This document shows, piece by piece, positions 24,294 through 32,604 of a stretch of 64,000 nucleotides of DNA. Position 1 is the first letter of the stretch. Each line of letters starts with the position of its first letter. The notes beneath the pieces are model-generated. The model did not search any database. It saw only the letters and a list, made by a program, of their open reading frames with translations, and was not told the origin of the DNA. The stretch comes from an uncultured Myxococcales bacterium (GTDB taxonomy: Bacteria > Myxococcota_A > UBA9042 > CAIXZC01), in contig CAITUV010000039.1 of assembly GCA_903895725.1 (NCBI GenBank), forward strand, positions 19,796 through 83,795, read 5' to 3'. Made by a program: the position numbers and the translations under genes.

Positions 24294-25415
24294 ATGCTGC
24301 CGGACGACAAGATCACGTGGGTGGATTTCGATTTGCTCGAGCGATTCATGACGGATGCATTCGCTGCGGTGGGGGTTCCGCGGGAGGAAGCCGCTGTCTG
24401 TGCCGACGTGCTCATTCAGTCGGACAAGCGGGGGATCGACTCGCACGGCGTTGGGCGGTTCAAGTCGATCTATTATGATCGCCTGCGGGCAGGACAGCAG
24501 AGTCCCACGACGGACTTCGACGTGGTGAAGGAGGGGCCGACCACCGCCGTGGTCGACGGGCACGACGGCATGGGAATGGTCATTGCGCGCCGCTCCATGC
24601 AGATGGCCATGGACAAGGCCCGACAGTTTGGTCTGGGCATGGTGGTGGTCCGCAATTCGACGCATTACGGATTCTGCGGCTACTACACGCTCATGGCCTG
24701 CAATCACGGGATGATCGGCATTACAGGGACGAATGCGCGCCCCTCGATTGCACCGACGTTCGGGGTCGAGAACATGCTCGGGACCAATCCCCTCGTGTTC
24801 GGCATCCCCACGGACGAAGAATTCCCGTTCTGCCTGGACTGCGCCACGTCGGTGTCGCAGCGTGGGAAGATCGAGGTTTACGAGCGGGCCGGGAAGGATC
24901 TGCCCGTGGGCTGGGTCATCGACCAGTCCGGATCGTACCGGACGGACACTCCGCAGATTCTGAAGGACCTGGTCAAGGGAACGGCGGCGCTGGTGCCGCT
25001 GGGGGGGCTCGGCGAGGATACCGCAGGATACAAGGGATACGGCTATGCAACCGTGGTGGAGATCCTCTCTGCGGCGCTCCAGGACGGGGCCTTCCTCAAG
25101 GGGCTGCTCGGCTTCGACGAGCACGGGAAGAAGCAGCCGTATCGTCTCGGGCACTTCTTCCTCGCCATCGACGTCGAGGCTTTTCTGCCGCTTGCCCGTT
25201 TCAAGAAGATCTCGGGAGACATCTGCCGCGCCCTGCGGGCATCCCGAAAGGCCCCGGGGGCCGAGCGCATCTACACCGCGGGCGAGAAGGAGCACTTGAC
25301 CTGGCTCGACCGGAAGGAGCGGGGGGCACCCGTGAACGACGAGCTTCAGAAGCAGCTCATCACGGTGCGCAACGAGTGCGGGTTGACGCAGTATCGGTTC
25401 CCGTTCGAGGGATAG
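24294..25415 (+). CDS. Malate/L-lactate dehydrogenase-family oxidoreductase (Ldh_2)
   Basis: 373 residues; the ATG follows a very strong purine-rich site (GGAGGAGGAGGAGAC). The Ldh_2 fold is recognised by SDKRGIDSHGVGRF near residue 42 with the conserved SHG active-site segment, VVDGHDGMGMVIAR, VRNSTHYGFCGYYTLMA (about 115), and NMLGTNPLVFGIPT. Members use NAD(P) to oxidise 2-hydroxyacids such as malate, lactate, sulfolactate or ureidoglycolate; the substrate here cannot be read. KGYGYATVVEILSAAL is the C-terminal conserved helix. Possibly co-transcribed with the giant lipoprotein gene; convergent with the VWA gene, only three bases apart, so no terminator fits between them. Confidence 0.88.
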   Translation: MLPDDKITWVDFDLLERFMTDAFAAVGVPREEAAVCADVLIQSDKRGIDSHGVGRFKSIYYDRLRAGQQSPTTDFDVVKEGPTTAVVDGHDGMGMVIARRSMQMAMDKARQFGLGMVVVRNSTHYGFCGYYTLMACNHGMIGITGTNARPSIAPTFGVENMLGTNPLVFGIPTDEEFPFCLDCATSVSQRGKIEVYERAGKDLPVGWVIDQSGSYRTDTPQILKDLVKGTAALVPLGGLGEDTAGYKGYGYATVVEILSAALQDGAFLKGLLGFDEHGKKQPYRLGHFFLAIDVEAFLPLARFKKISGDICRALRASRKAPGAERIYTAGEKEHLTWLDRKERGAPVNDELQKQLITVRNECGLTQYRFPFEG

Positions 25416-25418
25416 CGG

Positions 25419-27383
25419 CTACTTGCGGGTGGAATCCAGGAGCTGGGTCTGCTTGACCAGCTTGACGAAGTCGGACCGGTAGCCCTCGGCATCCTCGCCG
25501 ATTGCCTTCTTGGCCAGCGACAGCACGGAATCATAGCTGGCATCAGCCTTGAACTCCGAATCACGCAGCAGGAGACCGAACTGCGCCACGGCCGCAGAGA
25601 AGCGGAAGTCCTCGGAGGACTTCTCGAGCGCCACGCCGCGGTCGATGAGCGGGACTTCGATGAGCTTGCTCGTGTCGGAATCGGGCAGCTTGTAGCGGAG
25701 CTTGATGGTCAGCAGCTCGTCGGACTCATCGGCCTCGGGGCTGAGCTTGGTCTTCTGGTACTTGAGTGCGCCGGAGCCTGGGATTTCTTCCTTGGAACCG
25801 GCAGGAATCACTTCATAGAGAGCGGTGACCGAGTGCCCGGCCCCCATTTCGCCGGCATCCTTCTTGTCGTCGTCGAAGTCCTCCTTGTTGAGCATGCGGT
25901 TCTCGTAGCCGATGAGCCGGTAGCCCTTGACCTTGGCGGGATTGAACTCGACCTGGATCTTCACGTCCTTGGCGATGGTGAAGAGGGTTCCGCCCATTTC
26001 GCTGACGAGCACCTTCTTGGCCTCCAGGATGCTGTCGATGTAGCCGTAGTTGCCGTTGCCCTTGTCCGCGAGCTTCTCCATCTTGGAGTCCTTGTAGTTG
26101 CCCATGCCGAAGCCCAGGATGGTGAGGAAGATCCCGTCATTGCGCCTCTCTTCGATCATGCGGACCAGCTCGCCGTCGCTCGAGGCACCGACGTTGAAGT
26201 CCCCGTCCGTGGCGAGGATGACGCGGTTGTTGCCCCCCTTCACGAAGTTCTCCATGGCGACTTTGTACGCGAGCTGGATGCCGGCACCACCGGCCGTAGA
26301 GCCTCCGGCCTGGAGCGAGTCCAGCGCGGCCAGGATCGTATCCTTGTCCCCACCAGAGGTGGACGGCAGCACCATGCCTGCGGCCCCGGCATACACCACG
26401 ATGGCAACCCGGTCCTCCTTGCGGAGGTTCTGGACGAGCAGCTTGAAGGCCGCCTTGAGAAGCGGGAGCTTGTTGGGGTCTTCCATGGAGCCCGACACGT
26501 CGAGGAGGAACACGAGGTTCGTCGGCGGCAGCTTGCTCACGTCCATGCGCTTGCCCTGCAGCCCGACGTGGACCAGGCGGTGCGCCTCGTTCCACGGGCA
26601 GTCGGAAATCTCGGTCACGATGGAGAAGGGGGTGTTTCCGGTGGGGTCGGGGTAGTCATAGTCAAAGTAGTTGATCAGCTCCTCGATGCGCACTGCGTCT
26701 TTGGGAGGCATCTGGCTGCTGTTGATGAAACGCCGCATGTTGGCGTACGAGGCCGTGTCCACGTCGATGGAGAACGTCGACAGCGGGTTGTCGAGCGCGG
26801 CGAGGAAGGTGTTCTCGTAGATGCGGTCATACTCCTCGGTGTTGTGCTGGACGAAAGCCTCTCCCCCCATTCCGGTCTGCGCCGGAGGCCCCATGTAGCC
26901 TGGCATCGGTTCCGCCGGGGCGGCGCACGGCATCGCCATGTCGGCAGTGGTGCGGGCCATGACCTCCTTCTTCGCCTTGGCCGGTGACGGCTTCTTCTCG
27001 GCGTCGAGCTTCTTTTCCTCCAGCTTGGCGTCCTTGATCACGGCGGGCGCCAGCCGGAAGTCCACGGTGGTCATCCCACCCTCCGTCACCTTGATGCCTG
27101 CTTTCTTCTGGGACACGTGTCCGGCTGCAGAGCAGGTGACCGAGTAGGTACCCGCCGGCACTCCGGAGATGGAGTATGCGCCGTTGGCCGCGCTGATTCC
27201 CGACTGCCCCTTGCCGTCCACGCTGACCGTTGCGCCGGATATCGCTGCGCCCGAGGAGTCGGTCACCTTGCCCGAAATCCGGCCGCCCGCCGCGGCTCCT
27301 GCAGAGGCCATTCCACTGCTGGCCAGCGCCAGGGCCAACACCGCCAGAATGAGAACCTTCAACCATCCGTTCAACCGTTTCAT
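25419..27383 (-). CDS. Exported YfbK-like von Willebrand factor A protein with carboxypeptidase-regulatory-like domain
   Basis: 654 residues from ATG 27383 (AAGGAGGGAGTGTC upstream). Signal peptide about 1-33; a carboxypeptidase-regulatory-like beta domain (about 35-115, GKVTDSSGAAISGATVSVDG); a Lys/Ala linker; the YfbK N-terminal region (TFSIDVDTASYANMRRFIN, about 200); VWA domain about 285-460 with complete MIDAS start VFLLDVSGSM and later LATDGDFNVG; then the YfbK C-terminal domain (VKIQVEFNPAKVKGYRLIGY). Most bacterial relatives are lipoproteins or membrane anchored; this one has a signal peptide and no obvious lipobox. Metal-dependent protein binding at the envelope is the expected role. 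The palindrome at 27519-27540 is upstream, shared with the divergent flavoenzyme gene. Confidence 0.88.
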   Translation of the reverse strand: MKRLNGWLKVLILAVLALALASSGMASAGAAAGGRISGKVTDSSGAAISGATVSVDGKGQSGISAANGAYSISGVPAGTYSVTCSAAGHVSQKKAGIKVTEGGMTTVDFRLAPAVIKDAKLEEKKLDAEKKPSPAKAKKEVMARTTADMAMPCAAPAEPMPGYMGPPAQTGMGGEAFVQHNTEEYDRIYENTFLAALDNPLSTFSIDVDTASYANMRRFINSSQMPPKDAVRIEELINYFDYDYPDPTGNTPFSIVTEISDCPWNEAHRLVHVGLQGKRMDVSKLPPTNLVFLLDVSGSMEDPNKLPLLKAAFKLLVQNLRKEDRVAIVVYAGAAGMVLPSTSGGDKDTILAALDSLQAGGSTAGGAGIQLAYKVAMENFVKGGNNRVILATDGDFNVGASSDGELVRMIEERRNDGIFLTILGFGMGNYKDSKMEKLADKGNGNYGYIDSILEAKKVLVSEMGGTLFTIAKDVKIQVEFNPAKVKGYRLIGYENRMLNKEDFDDDKKDAGEMGAGHSVTALYEVIPAGSKEEIPGSGALKYQKTKLSPEADESDELLTIKLRYKLPDSDTSKLIEVPLIDRGVALEKSSEDFRFSAAVAQFGLLLRDSEFKADASYDSVLSLAKKAIGEDAEGYRSDFVKLVKQTQLLDSTRK

Positions 27384-27518
27384 GACACTCCCTCCTTGCT
27401 GGTTTGCCCGTCTCGAATGCTCGATGACGGGCCGCCTTGTACGAGCTCCATTCAGGGCGGTTCTACGGTCGGACGATTTCTCCGGGAGCACCCGATTCGC
27501 TGCTCCGTGCCCACTGCT

Positions 27519-27540
27519 TTGCCGCTTCCGGAAGCGGCAA
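27519..27540. promoter_or_regulatory. Perfect 22-bp palindrome between divergent genes
   Basis: TTGCCGCTTCC followed directly by its reverse complement GGAAGCGGCAA. It lies about 60 bases before the OYE-like gene and about 135 bases before the VWA gene. A zero-length loop argues for a dimeric repressor operator rather than a terminator. Confidence 0.5.
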
Positions 27541-27602
27541 TTGGTCCTTTACTTGAGCGCCCTCGCGTGCGAGTGTAGCCCATGCTGGAAGGGGGGACAA
27601 TC

Positions 27603-29612
27603 ATGGATGCCACGGACCTTCTCTTTTCCCCGATTCGAGTCAACGGTGTGACTCTGCGCAACCGAATCGTCATGCCCGCTTTCGGGCTCAAATACTGCGG
27701 CATCGACCGAAAGCCCAGCGAGCGATTGGCCGCATTCTACGAGGCCCGTGCAAAGGGTGGATGCGGGCTCATCGTCATCGGAGGAGTGGGGATCGACCTG
27801 GTGGGGAGCGGGTTGATGGTACCCTCTATCGAGAGCGATGACTTCATCACCCCCTGGAAGTCGCTCATCGAACGGGTCCACACGCACGGGGCAGCCCTGT
27901 TCCTGCAACTGTTCCACGCTGGCAGGTATCAGCACTCGATGTTGGCCAAGGGGCAGCAGTCGGTCGCCCCTTCTGCCGTAGCGTCCCGCTACACCGGTGA
28001 AACCCCGCGAGAGTTGCTCGAGTCCGAGATTCTGGACATCGAGGAGAAGTTTGCTCAGGCGGCTCGAAGGGCCCGAGAGGCAGGAGCGGACGGAGTCGAG
28101 CTCATTGCCTCGGCTGGCTACCTCATCTGCCAGTTCCTGTCCCCGCTCACCAATCACCGAACTGACCGGTATGGTGGTGACTTCGAGAACCGCTGCCGTT
28201 TCGGTGTGGAGGTCATCACCAGGGTGCGCCAGGCCGTGGGACCTCAGTTCCCCATCTCGGTGCGCATTTCGGGCAACGAGTTCATGCCCGAAGGGAACGG
28301 CAGCAGGGAGATCATCGAGGTCTGTCGAACCTTCGAAGCGGCCGGTGCCGACATGTTCAACGTCACGGGCGGCTGGCACGAAACTCGGGTCCCTCAGCTT
28401 CCATCCATGGTTCCGCCGGGTGCGTTTTCCTACCTGGCTCGGAGAATCAAGGCCGGAGTCCGTGTGCCCGTCGTGGCTTCGAACCGCATCGTGACGCCGG
28501 AGCAGGCGGCCTCCATGTTGGACGAAGGGAGCTGCGACTTGGTCAGCGTCGGCCGGGCACAGATTGCGGATCCCGAATGGGCCGCCAAGGCCATGGAATC
28601 ACGCGGAAATCAGATCCGTCCGTGCGTCGGCTGTCTCCAGGGATGCCTCGACAGGCTCTTCGTGATGCAGCCGGTCCAATGCCTGTGCAACCCCATGGCC
28701 GGCTTCGAGGGAAGCCGCCGCAACCAGCCGGCAGAGGTCCGGAAGCGAGTGGCCGTGGTCGGTGCAGGACCTGCCGGAATGGAGGCCGCACTGACCGCTC
28801 ATCGTCGAGGTCACGACGTGCTCCTCATGGAGCGGGATTTGGAGGTGGGTGGCCAGCTTCCGCTGGTTGCCGCGCCACCTGGGCGGGAGGACTTCCGGCG
28901 GCTGCTGGACTACTATCGCGGTGCCCTAGCCCGGGAGGGAGTCGCCGTGCGCCTGGGTAGTGCGGCCACCCCGGATGCCATTCGTGATTTCGGAGCGCAG
29001 ACCGTGATTCTGGCCACCGGTGCGCGCCCGATTCGGCCGGCCATCCCCGGCATCGATCTTCCCCACGTGCTGGATGCCTGGGAGGTTCTACTCGGCCAGC
29101 GGGTGAACGGACGGCGCGTCGTCGTTCTGGGTGGCGGGGCTGTGGGCATCGAAGTGGCTCTGCACCTGGCCGCGCGTGGAACTATCGACGGAGAAACGCT
29201 CAAGTTCCTCTTCCGCCACGATGCGGAGTCGGTCGAGGTGCTCAAGGAGCTCATTCTTCGAGGCTCCCTCGACGTGTCCGTGGTCGAGATGCGAAAGAAG
29301 ATTGGAGAGGACGTGGGCCATACGACCCGCTGGGTCTTCCTCAAGGAGCTGGAGCAACATGGCGTTTTGCAGCTTCCCGCCACCCGAGTGACCGCAATCA
29401 CAGCGGAAGCCGTTGAGTGCGAGAAGCAGGGAGAAAAGGTCCTGCTCCCCGCAGATACCGTCGTGTGCGCGTTGGGAGCCCGCTCGGTCAACGAGCTGGC
29501 CGAGCCGCTCAAGACGGCAGGCTTTGAGGTTCGCGTCATCGGGGACGCTGTCAAACCGAGGAACATCATGGAGGCGGTCCACGAGGGCTTCCTGGCCGGG
29601 GCCGCCGTGTGA
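27603..29612 (+). CDS. NADH:flavin oxidoreductase / 2,4-dienoyl-CoA reductase-like iron-sulfur flavoenzyme
   Basis: 669 residues from ATG 27603 (GGAAGGGGGG upstream). FMN-binding TIM barrel about 1-330: NRIVMPAFGL, LQLFHAGRYQHSM and NHRTDRYGGDFENRCRF, the OYE-family signature. A 4Fe-4S ligand set CVGC, LQGC and QPVQC occurs at about 340-360. The C-terminal half has two Rossmann motifs: VAVVGAGPAGMEAAL (about 385, FAD) and VVVLGGGAVGIEVAL (about 505, NAD(P)H). This is the layout of FadH, trimethylamine dehydrogenase and related enzymes. The substrate cannot be inferred. Next to the stop, about 130 bases precede the DGKRC lipoprotein gene. Confidence 0.9.
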   Translation: MDATDLLFSPIRVNGVTLRNRIVMPAFGLKYCGIDRKPSERLAAFYEARAKGGCGLIVIGGVGIDLVGSGLMVPSIESDDFITPWKSLIERVHTHGAALFLQLFHAGRYQHSMLAKGQQSVAPSAVASRYTGETPRELLESEILDIEEKFAQAARRAREAGADGVELIASAGYLICQFLSPLTNHRTDRYGGDFENRCRFGVEVITRVRQAVGPQFPISVRISGNEFMPEGNGSREIIEVCRTFEAAGADMFNVTGGWHETRVPQLPSMVPPGAFSYLARRIKAGVRVPVVASNRIVTPEQAASMLDEGSCDLVSVGRAQIADPEWAAKAMESRGNQIRPCVGCLQGCLDRLFVMQPVQCLCNPMAGFEGSRRNQPAEVRKRVAVVGAGPAGMEAALTAHRRGHDVLLMERDLEVGGQLPLVAAPPGREDFRRLLDYYRGALAREGVAVRLGSAATPDAIRDFGAQTVILATGARPIRPAIPGIDLPHVLDAWEVLLGQRVNGRRVVVLGGGAVGIEVALHLAARGTIDGETLKFLFRHDAESVEVLKELILRGSLDVSVVEMRKKIGEDVGHTTRWVFLKELEQHGVLQLPATRVTAITAEAVECEKQGEKVLLPADTVVCALGARSVNELAEPLKTAGFEVRVIGDAVKPRNIMEAVHEGFLAGAAV

Positions 29613-29744
29613 CGGTTTGCGGACATTGTGCACGGGTTCGGGGCGGGGAGTAACTCAGGTGAATAGCGGTGCCTGGCCGCTCGTTGATTGGCGCCCTGAT
29701 TCTGATCGGACGCTTTGGGCCTGGCAGAACCAAGGAGGCTTTGC

Positions 29745-31397
29745 ATGAAACATGGAGCGAAGAAGTGGATGCTTGCTGGCGTTCTGGCTCTCGTGAGCGC
29801 GGCAGGAGCCGCATGCGGACCGACCTATGTGGTCTACCAGGATCCGGTGCCGGTGGTGGTCCAGCAGGAAGTCATCTACGTGGACGAAGGTGTGGTGGCG
29901 TGCCCTGACGGCACCTACTTCGACGGAACCTACTGTGTTGCCTGGACAGACGACGTCGTCATGGAATGCCCCCCCGGAACACTGTTCGTCCACGGCAAGT
30001 GCGTTCAGCACGAGCAGGTCGTCGTGCGATGCCCCAACGGGAGCTGGTTCGACGGTCAGGCCTGTGTCCTGGCTGCGGACCGGTGCCCTGGCAAGAGCTA
30101 CTGGGATGGCGAGCGATGCGTCCTCCCCGGCGTCACCTGCCCGAAGGGAAGGCTCTGGAACGGCCACGCATGCGTCGCAGGCGTGCAGGAGTGCGAGGCC
30201 GGCTGGGTGTGGAACGGAAAGCGGTGCGTGCGCCCCTCCAGCTACTGCCCTCCCGGATATGCGTGGAATGGGGCGACATGCCTGCCCCCTCCGGATCGCT
30301 GTCCCGGCGACACGTTGTGGAACGGCCGTCGATGCGTGAAGGTCGAAACCCCTGTCGATTGTCCCGACGGGAGCGTGTGGAACGGCCTGGACTGCGTCGC
30401 CCGCGGGCAGAAAGACCCATGCCCGCCCGGGGCCGTGTGGGACGGCAAGCGGTGCCTCGCCGTGCAGGAGAAGCCCGAGTGCCCGAACGGAACCGAATGG
30501 AACGGGCAGCGGTGCGTGAAGGTGGCAGGGCGGCCGGTGACCGTCGAGTGCCCGGGCGGCTGGACGTGGGACGGGAAGCGCTGCGTGCAGGCCGGTGCCC
30601 CGGCGGCCCAGTGCCCCGATGGCACGGTGCTGGAGAACGGGCGATGCGTCAAGGTGGAGGGGCGTCCGGGCACTAACGTGGAATGCCCCGAGGGGTCCAC
30701 GTGGGATGGCAAGCGGTGCGTCAAAGGAGCCGCCCCGGTTGAGCCGGCAGTCCAGTGTCCCGAGGGATCGACCTGGGATGGCAAGCGGTGCGTCAAGGGA
30801 GCCGCCCCGGTTGAGCCGGCAGTCCAGTGTCCCGAGGGATCGACCTGGGATGGCAAGCGGTGCGTCGCAAACAAGACGGATGCCGGGGGCTGTCCGGCTG
30901 GCACCGTGTTCGAGCGCGGGAAGTGCGTGAAGGTTGGTGGAGAAGTGCGCCCGGACTGCCCGGACGGCTCTGCCTGGGATGGCAAGCGGTGTGCGAAGAA
31001 GGCCGAGCCGGTGGTGCAGTGCCCGGAGGGAGCGCACTGGGACGGCAAGCGGTGCGTGAAGAAGGCTGAGGTGGTGGAGCCGGCGGCGCAATGCCCGGAC
31101 GGTTCGGTCTGGGACGGCAAGCGATGCGTGAAGACTGCTCAGCCGATGGTCCAGTGCCCTGAGGGGTCGAAGTGGGATGGGAAGCGCTGCGTGAAGGAGA
31201 AGGGGGAACGCAAGGAGAAGTGCCCTGCGGGTTACAAGTTGGAGCGCGGTGAGTGCGTGAGCGTCAAGGCTACCATGCCCGACTGTCCGGACGGGACGGT
31301 TCGCAAAGGCAATCGGTGCGTGAAGGAGAAGGCCAGTTGCCCCCGCGGTCAAATCTGGGTCGAAGGACGGGGCTGTGTGAACAAGAAGAACCATTAG
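29745..31397 (+). CDS. DGKRC-repeat secreted protein (probable lipoprotein)
   Basis: 550 residues from ATG 29745 (AAGGAGGC upstream). Signal peptide with first mature Cys about residue 24 (SAAGAAC; Gly at -3 makes the lipobox weak). Nearly the whole mature chain is about two dozen 20-25-residue modules of the form C-P-x-G-x-x-W-D/N-G-K/R-x-C-V, for example CPEGSTWDGKRCVK, CPNGTEWNGQRCVK and CPDGSVWDGKRCVK. Each has two Cys, an invariant Trp and Gly, resembling minimal beta-hairpin knots. The net charge is strongly basic. A pair of 24-residue units is identical at protein level, revealing recent duplication. No anchor at the C-terminus (GCVNKKNH). Polysaccharide binding is one guess. Confidence 0.8.
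   Translation: MKHGAKKWMLAGVLALVSAAGAACGPTYVVYQDPVPVVVQQEVIYVDEGVVACPDGTYFDGTYCVAWTDDVVMECPPGTLFVHGKCVQHEQVVVRCPNGSWFDGQACVLAADRCPGKSYWDGERCVLPGVTCPKGRLWNGHACVAGVQECEAGWVWNGKRCVRPSSYCPPGYAWNGATCLPPPDRCPGDTLWNGRRCVKVETPVDCPDGSVWNGLDCVARGQKDPCPPGAVWDGKRCLAVQEKPECPNGTEWNGQRCVKVAGRPVTVECPGGWTWDGKRCVQAGAPAAQCPDGTVLENGRCVKVEGRPGTNVECPEGSTWDGKRCVKGAAPVEPAVQCPEGSTWDGKRCVKGAAPVEPAVQCPEGSTWDGKRCVANKTDAGGCPAGTVFERGKCVKVGGEVRPDCPDGSAWDGKRCAKKAEPVVQCPEGAHWDGKRCVKKAEVVEPAAQCPDGSVWDGKRCVKTAQPMVQCPEGSKWDGKRCVKEKGERKEKCPAGYKLERGECVSVKATMPDCPDGTVRKGNRCVKEKASCPRGQIWVEGRGCVNKKNH
30721..30864 (+). repeat. Two tandem 72-bp units in the DGKRC gene
   Basis: Units 30721-30792 and 30793-30864 differ at about one base (tcaaagga versus tcaaggga at the start). 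They encode the same 24 residues, KGAAPVEPAVQCPEGSTWDG onward. Confidence 0.95.
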
Positions 31398-31419
31398 CCC
31401 CCGGGGATTCTCCTCACGC

Positions 31420-31448
31420 TTGACTTCCGCCCAGCCAGACCCCAGATT
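31420..31448 (+). promoter_or_regulatory. Weak candidate promoter for the small ORF
   Basis: TTGACT (31420-31425), a 17-base spacer, and CAGATT (31443-31448). The -35 is good and the -10 poor. Confidence 0.25.
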
Positions 31449-31500
31449 TGGACTTGGACGAGGCGGACTTCGAGCCGCCCCTGCATGGAGGGAAGGAACG

Positions 31501-31569
31501 ATGAAGCACTACATGCTTCGGCCCGTAGCGCATTGCTCCGAGGGCTGCAGTCCCGTGTCCCGGGCATGA
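31501..31569 (+). CDS. Candidate 22-residue peptide gene
   Basis: A 22-codon ORF (MKHYMLRPVAH, then a CSEGC segment and SPVSRA) sits between convergent genes. It is preceded by GGAGGGAAGGAACG, one of the strongest ribosome sites in the window, and followed by a hairpin whose loop begins at the TGA stop (CGGGCA 31561-31566 with TGCCCG 31578-31583), then a terminator at 31596-31619. The start region can itself fold (GAAGCA 31503-31508 with TGCTTC 31514-31519). Ribosome site, short frame and terminator together look like a small monocistronic gene or leader. The two Cys are spaced C-x3-C and the peptide has no signal sequence. It could instead be part of a structured non-coding RNA. I do not recognise the peptide. 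Confidence 0.45.
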   Translation: MKHYMLRPVAHCSEGCSPVSRA

Positions 31570-31595
31570 CGCAAAACTGCCCGTTGGAACGAGAG

Positions 31596-31627
31596 GCCCT
31601 GTCCGCCAACGGACGGGGCTTCGTCGT
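31596..31627 (+). terminator. Intrinsic terminator after the small ORF
   Basis: Stem GCCCTGTCCG (31596-31605) pairs with CGGACGGGGC (31610-31619), one G-U pair, loop CCAA, followed by ttcgtcgttt. The T-rich side is on the plus strand, so it ends plus-strand transcripts just before the convergent pseudouridine synthase stop. Confidence 0.65.
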
Positions 31628-32593
31628 TTAATCGGAACATCCAAGCAATCCAAGCACCTTGCGGAAACGGTCCAGGAGATCGGCAGGAGGCGTAGCCCGG
31701 GCACACTTCCAGAAGTCGTCAGGCGGAAGCTCCTGGAATACCACGGGGCCCTTGCCGACCGGATGCGGGAAGGCGAGGAACGTCGAGTGGAGGGCGATGC
31801 GTGGGGCTTCGGTGCTACCCGACTCGGCTCCGTAGGCGGAGTCCCCCACCACTGGAAGTCCGGAGTGGGACAAGTGCACTCGGATCTGGTGTGTCCGACC
31901 GCTCAGTAGCCGGATGGCCAGGAGTATCCGCCCATCGGTGGGGGGGGCGACGAGAGCGACACGGCTGCGGGCGGGCTTCCCGTCCGGGGAAACCATGGCC
32001 TTCTGCTTTCCGGAAACCCAGAGCAACGGATGGTCGATGTCGACTGGGTCACCCCCTTCTAGACGCCGACACAGGTCGGAACCGCTTCCGGGGGAAACGT
32101 GGGCGACGGCGAGATAGACCTTACGGACCGCCCCATCCTCGAAGCCCCTGGAGAGGCCGGCAGCCCCCTCTGCCGTGGCTGCAGCGACCATGAGGCCCGA
32201 GACGGGCAGGTCCAGGCGGTGAACGATGCGCGGCTCTAGCCCCTTCGTGGCGGACGCAGCCAGGTACTCCTCGACCGAATTCTCTGAGCCCAGACGGGTT
32301 CCCTGCACCGGGATTCCCGCTGGCTTCCACACGATCCAGAGGTGGGCATCCTGATACACGAGCCGTGGACTGGGCTGCTGGGCCGCTGCCTGGGCAGACC
32401 ACAGCACGAATACTCGGCGCCCGGCGGAAATCCGGCGACCGGGGTCCCGTTCGACCTGGCCGTCGACCCGGACGGCACCGAAGCGGACGATGCGTGCAGC
32501 CGCCTCGGGGTCAAGCCGGGCTGCGGCGGCGAGGATGTCCGAAAGGCATCTTCCCGAGAACTCCTGAGGCACTGCAAGTCGCAGGCGAAGCAT
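31628..32593 (-). CDS. RluA-family pseudouridine synthase
   Basis: 321 residues from ATG 32593, 11 bases after the stop of the upstream gene; the longer frame overlaps that gene. An N-terminal S4-like segment (FSGRCLSDILAAAARLDPEAAARIVRFGAVRVDGQ ... in shortened form LSDILAAAARLDPEAA) precedes the catalytic domain. HRLDLPVSGLMVAA around residue 155 contains the catalytic Asp of the HRLD motif (usual HRLDxxTSG; here P-V-S-G), and RTHQIRVHLSHSGLPVVG with DSAYG around 270 is the second conserved block. RluA-type enzymes isomerise uridine in rRNA or tRNA. Target not deducible. Second gene after the MYXO-CTERM-like protein, with which it probably shares a promoter. Confidence 0.88.
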   Translation of the reverse strand: MLRLRLAVPQEFSGRCLSDILAAAARLDPEAAARIVRFGAVRVDGQVERDPGRRISAGRRVFVLWSAQAAAQQPSPRLVYQDAHLWIVWKPAGIPVQGTRLGSENSVEEYLAASATKGLEPRIVHRLDLPVSGLMVAAATAEGAAGLSRGFEDGAVRKVYLAVAHVSPGSGSDLCRRLEGGDPVDIDHPLLWVSGKQKAMVSPDGKPARSRVALVAPPTDGRILLAIRLLSGRTHQIRVHLSHSGLPVVGDSAYGAESGSTEAPRIALHSTFLAFPHPVGKGPVVFQELPPDDFWKCARATPPADLLDRFRKVLGLLGCSD

Positions 32594-32604
32594 CCTGGAT
32601 TCGC

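Noticed and set aside
31460..31480. T-arm-like GGCGG ... TTCGAG ... CCGCC upstream of the small ORF
   Set aside because: The loop has eight bases and no D arm, anticodon arm or acceptor stem is present.
31567..31569. TGA of the small ORF read as selenocysteine
   Set aside because: A hairpin follows, but its loop lacks a recognisable SECIS pattern and the extension runs into the terminator.
31561..31627. Riboswitch (GEMM-like gacgcaaaa)
   Set aside because: The conserved tetraloop-receptor and second-helix parts of the c-di-GMP aptamer are missing; the fold is better read as a stop hairpin plus terminator.
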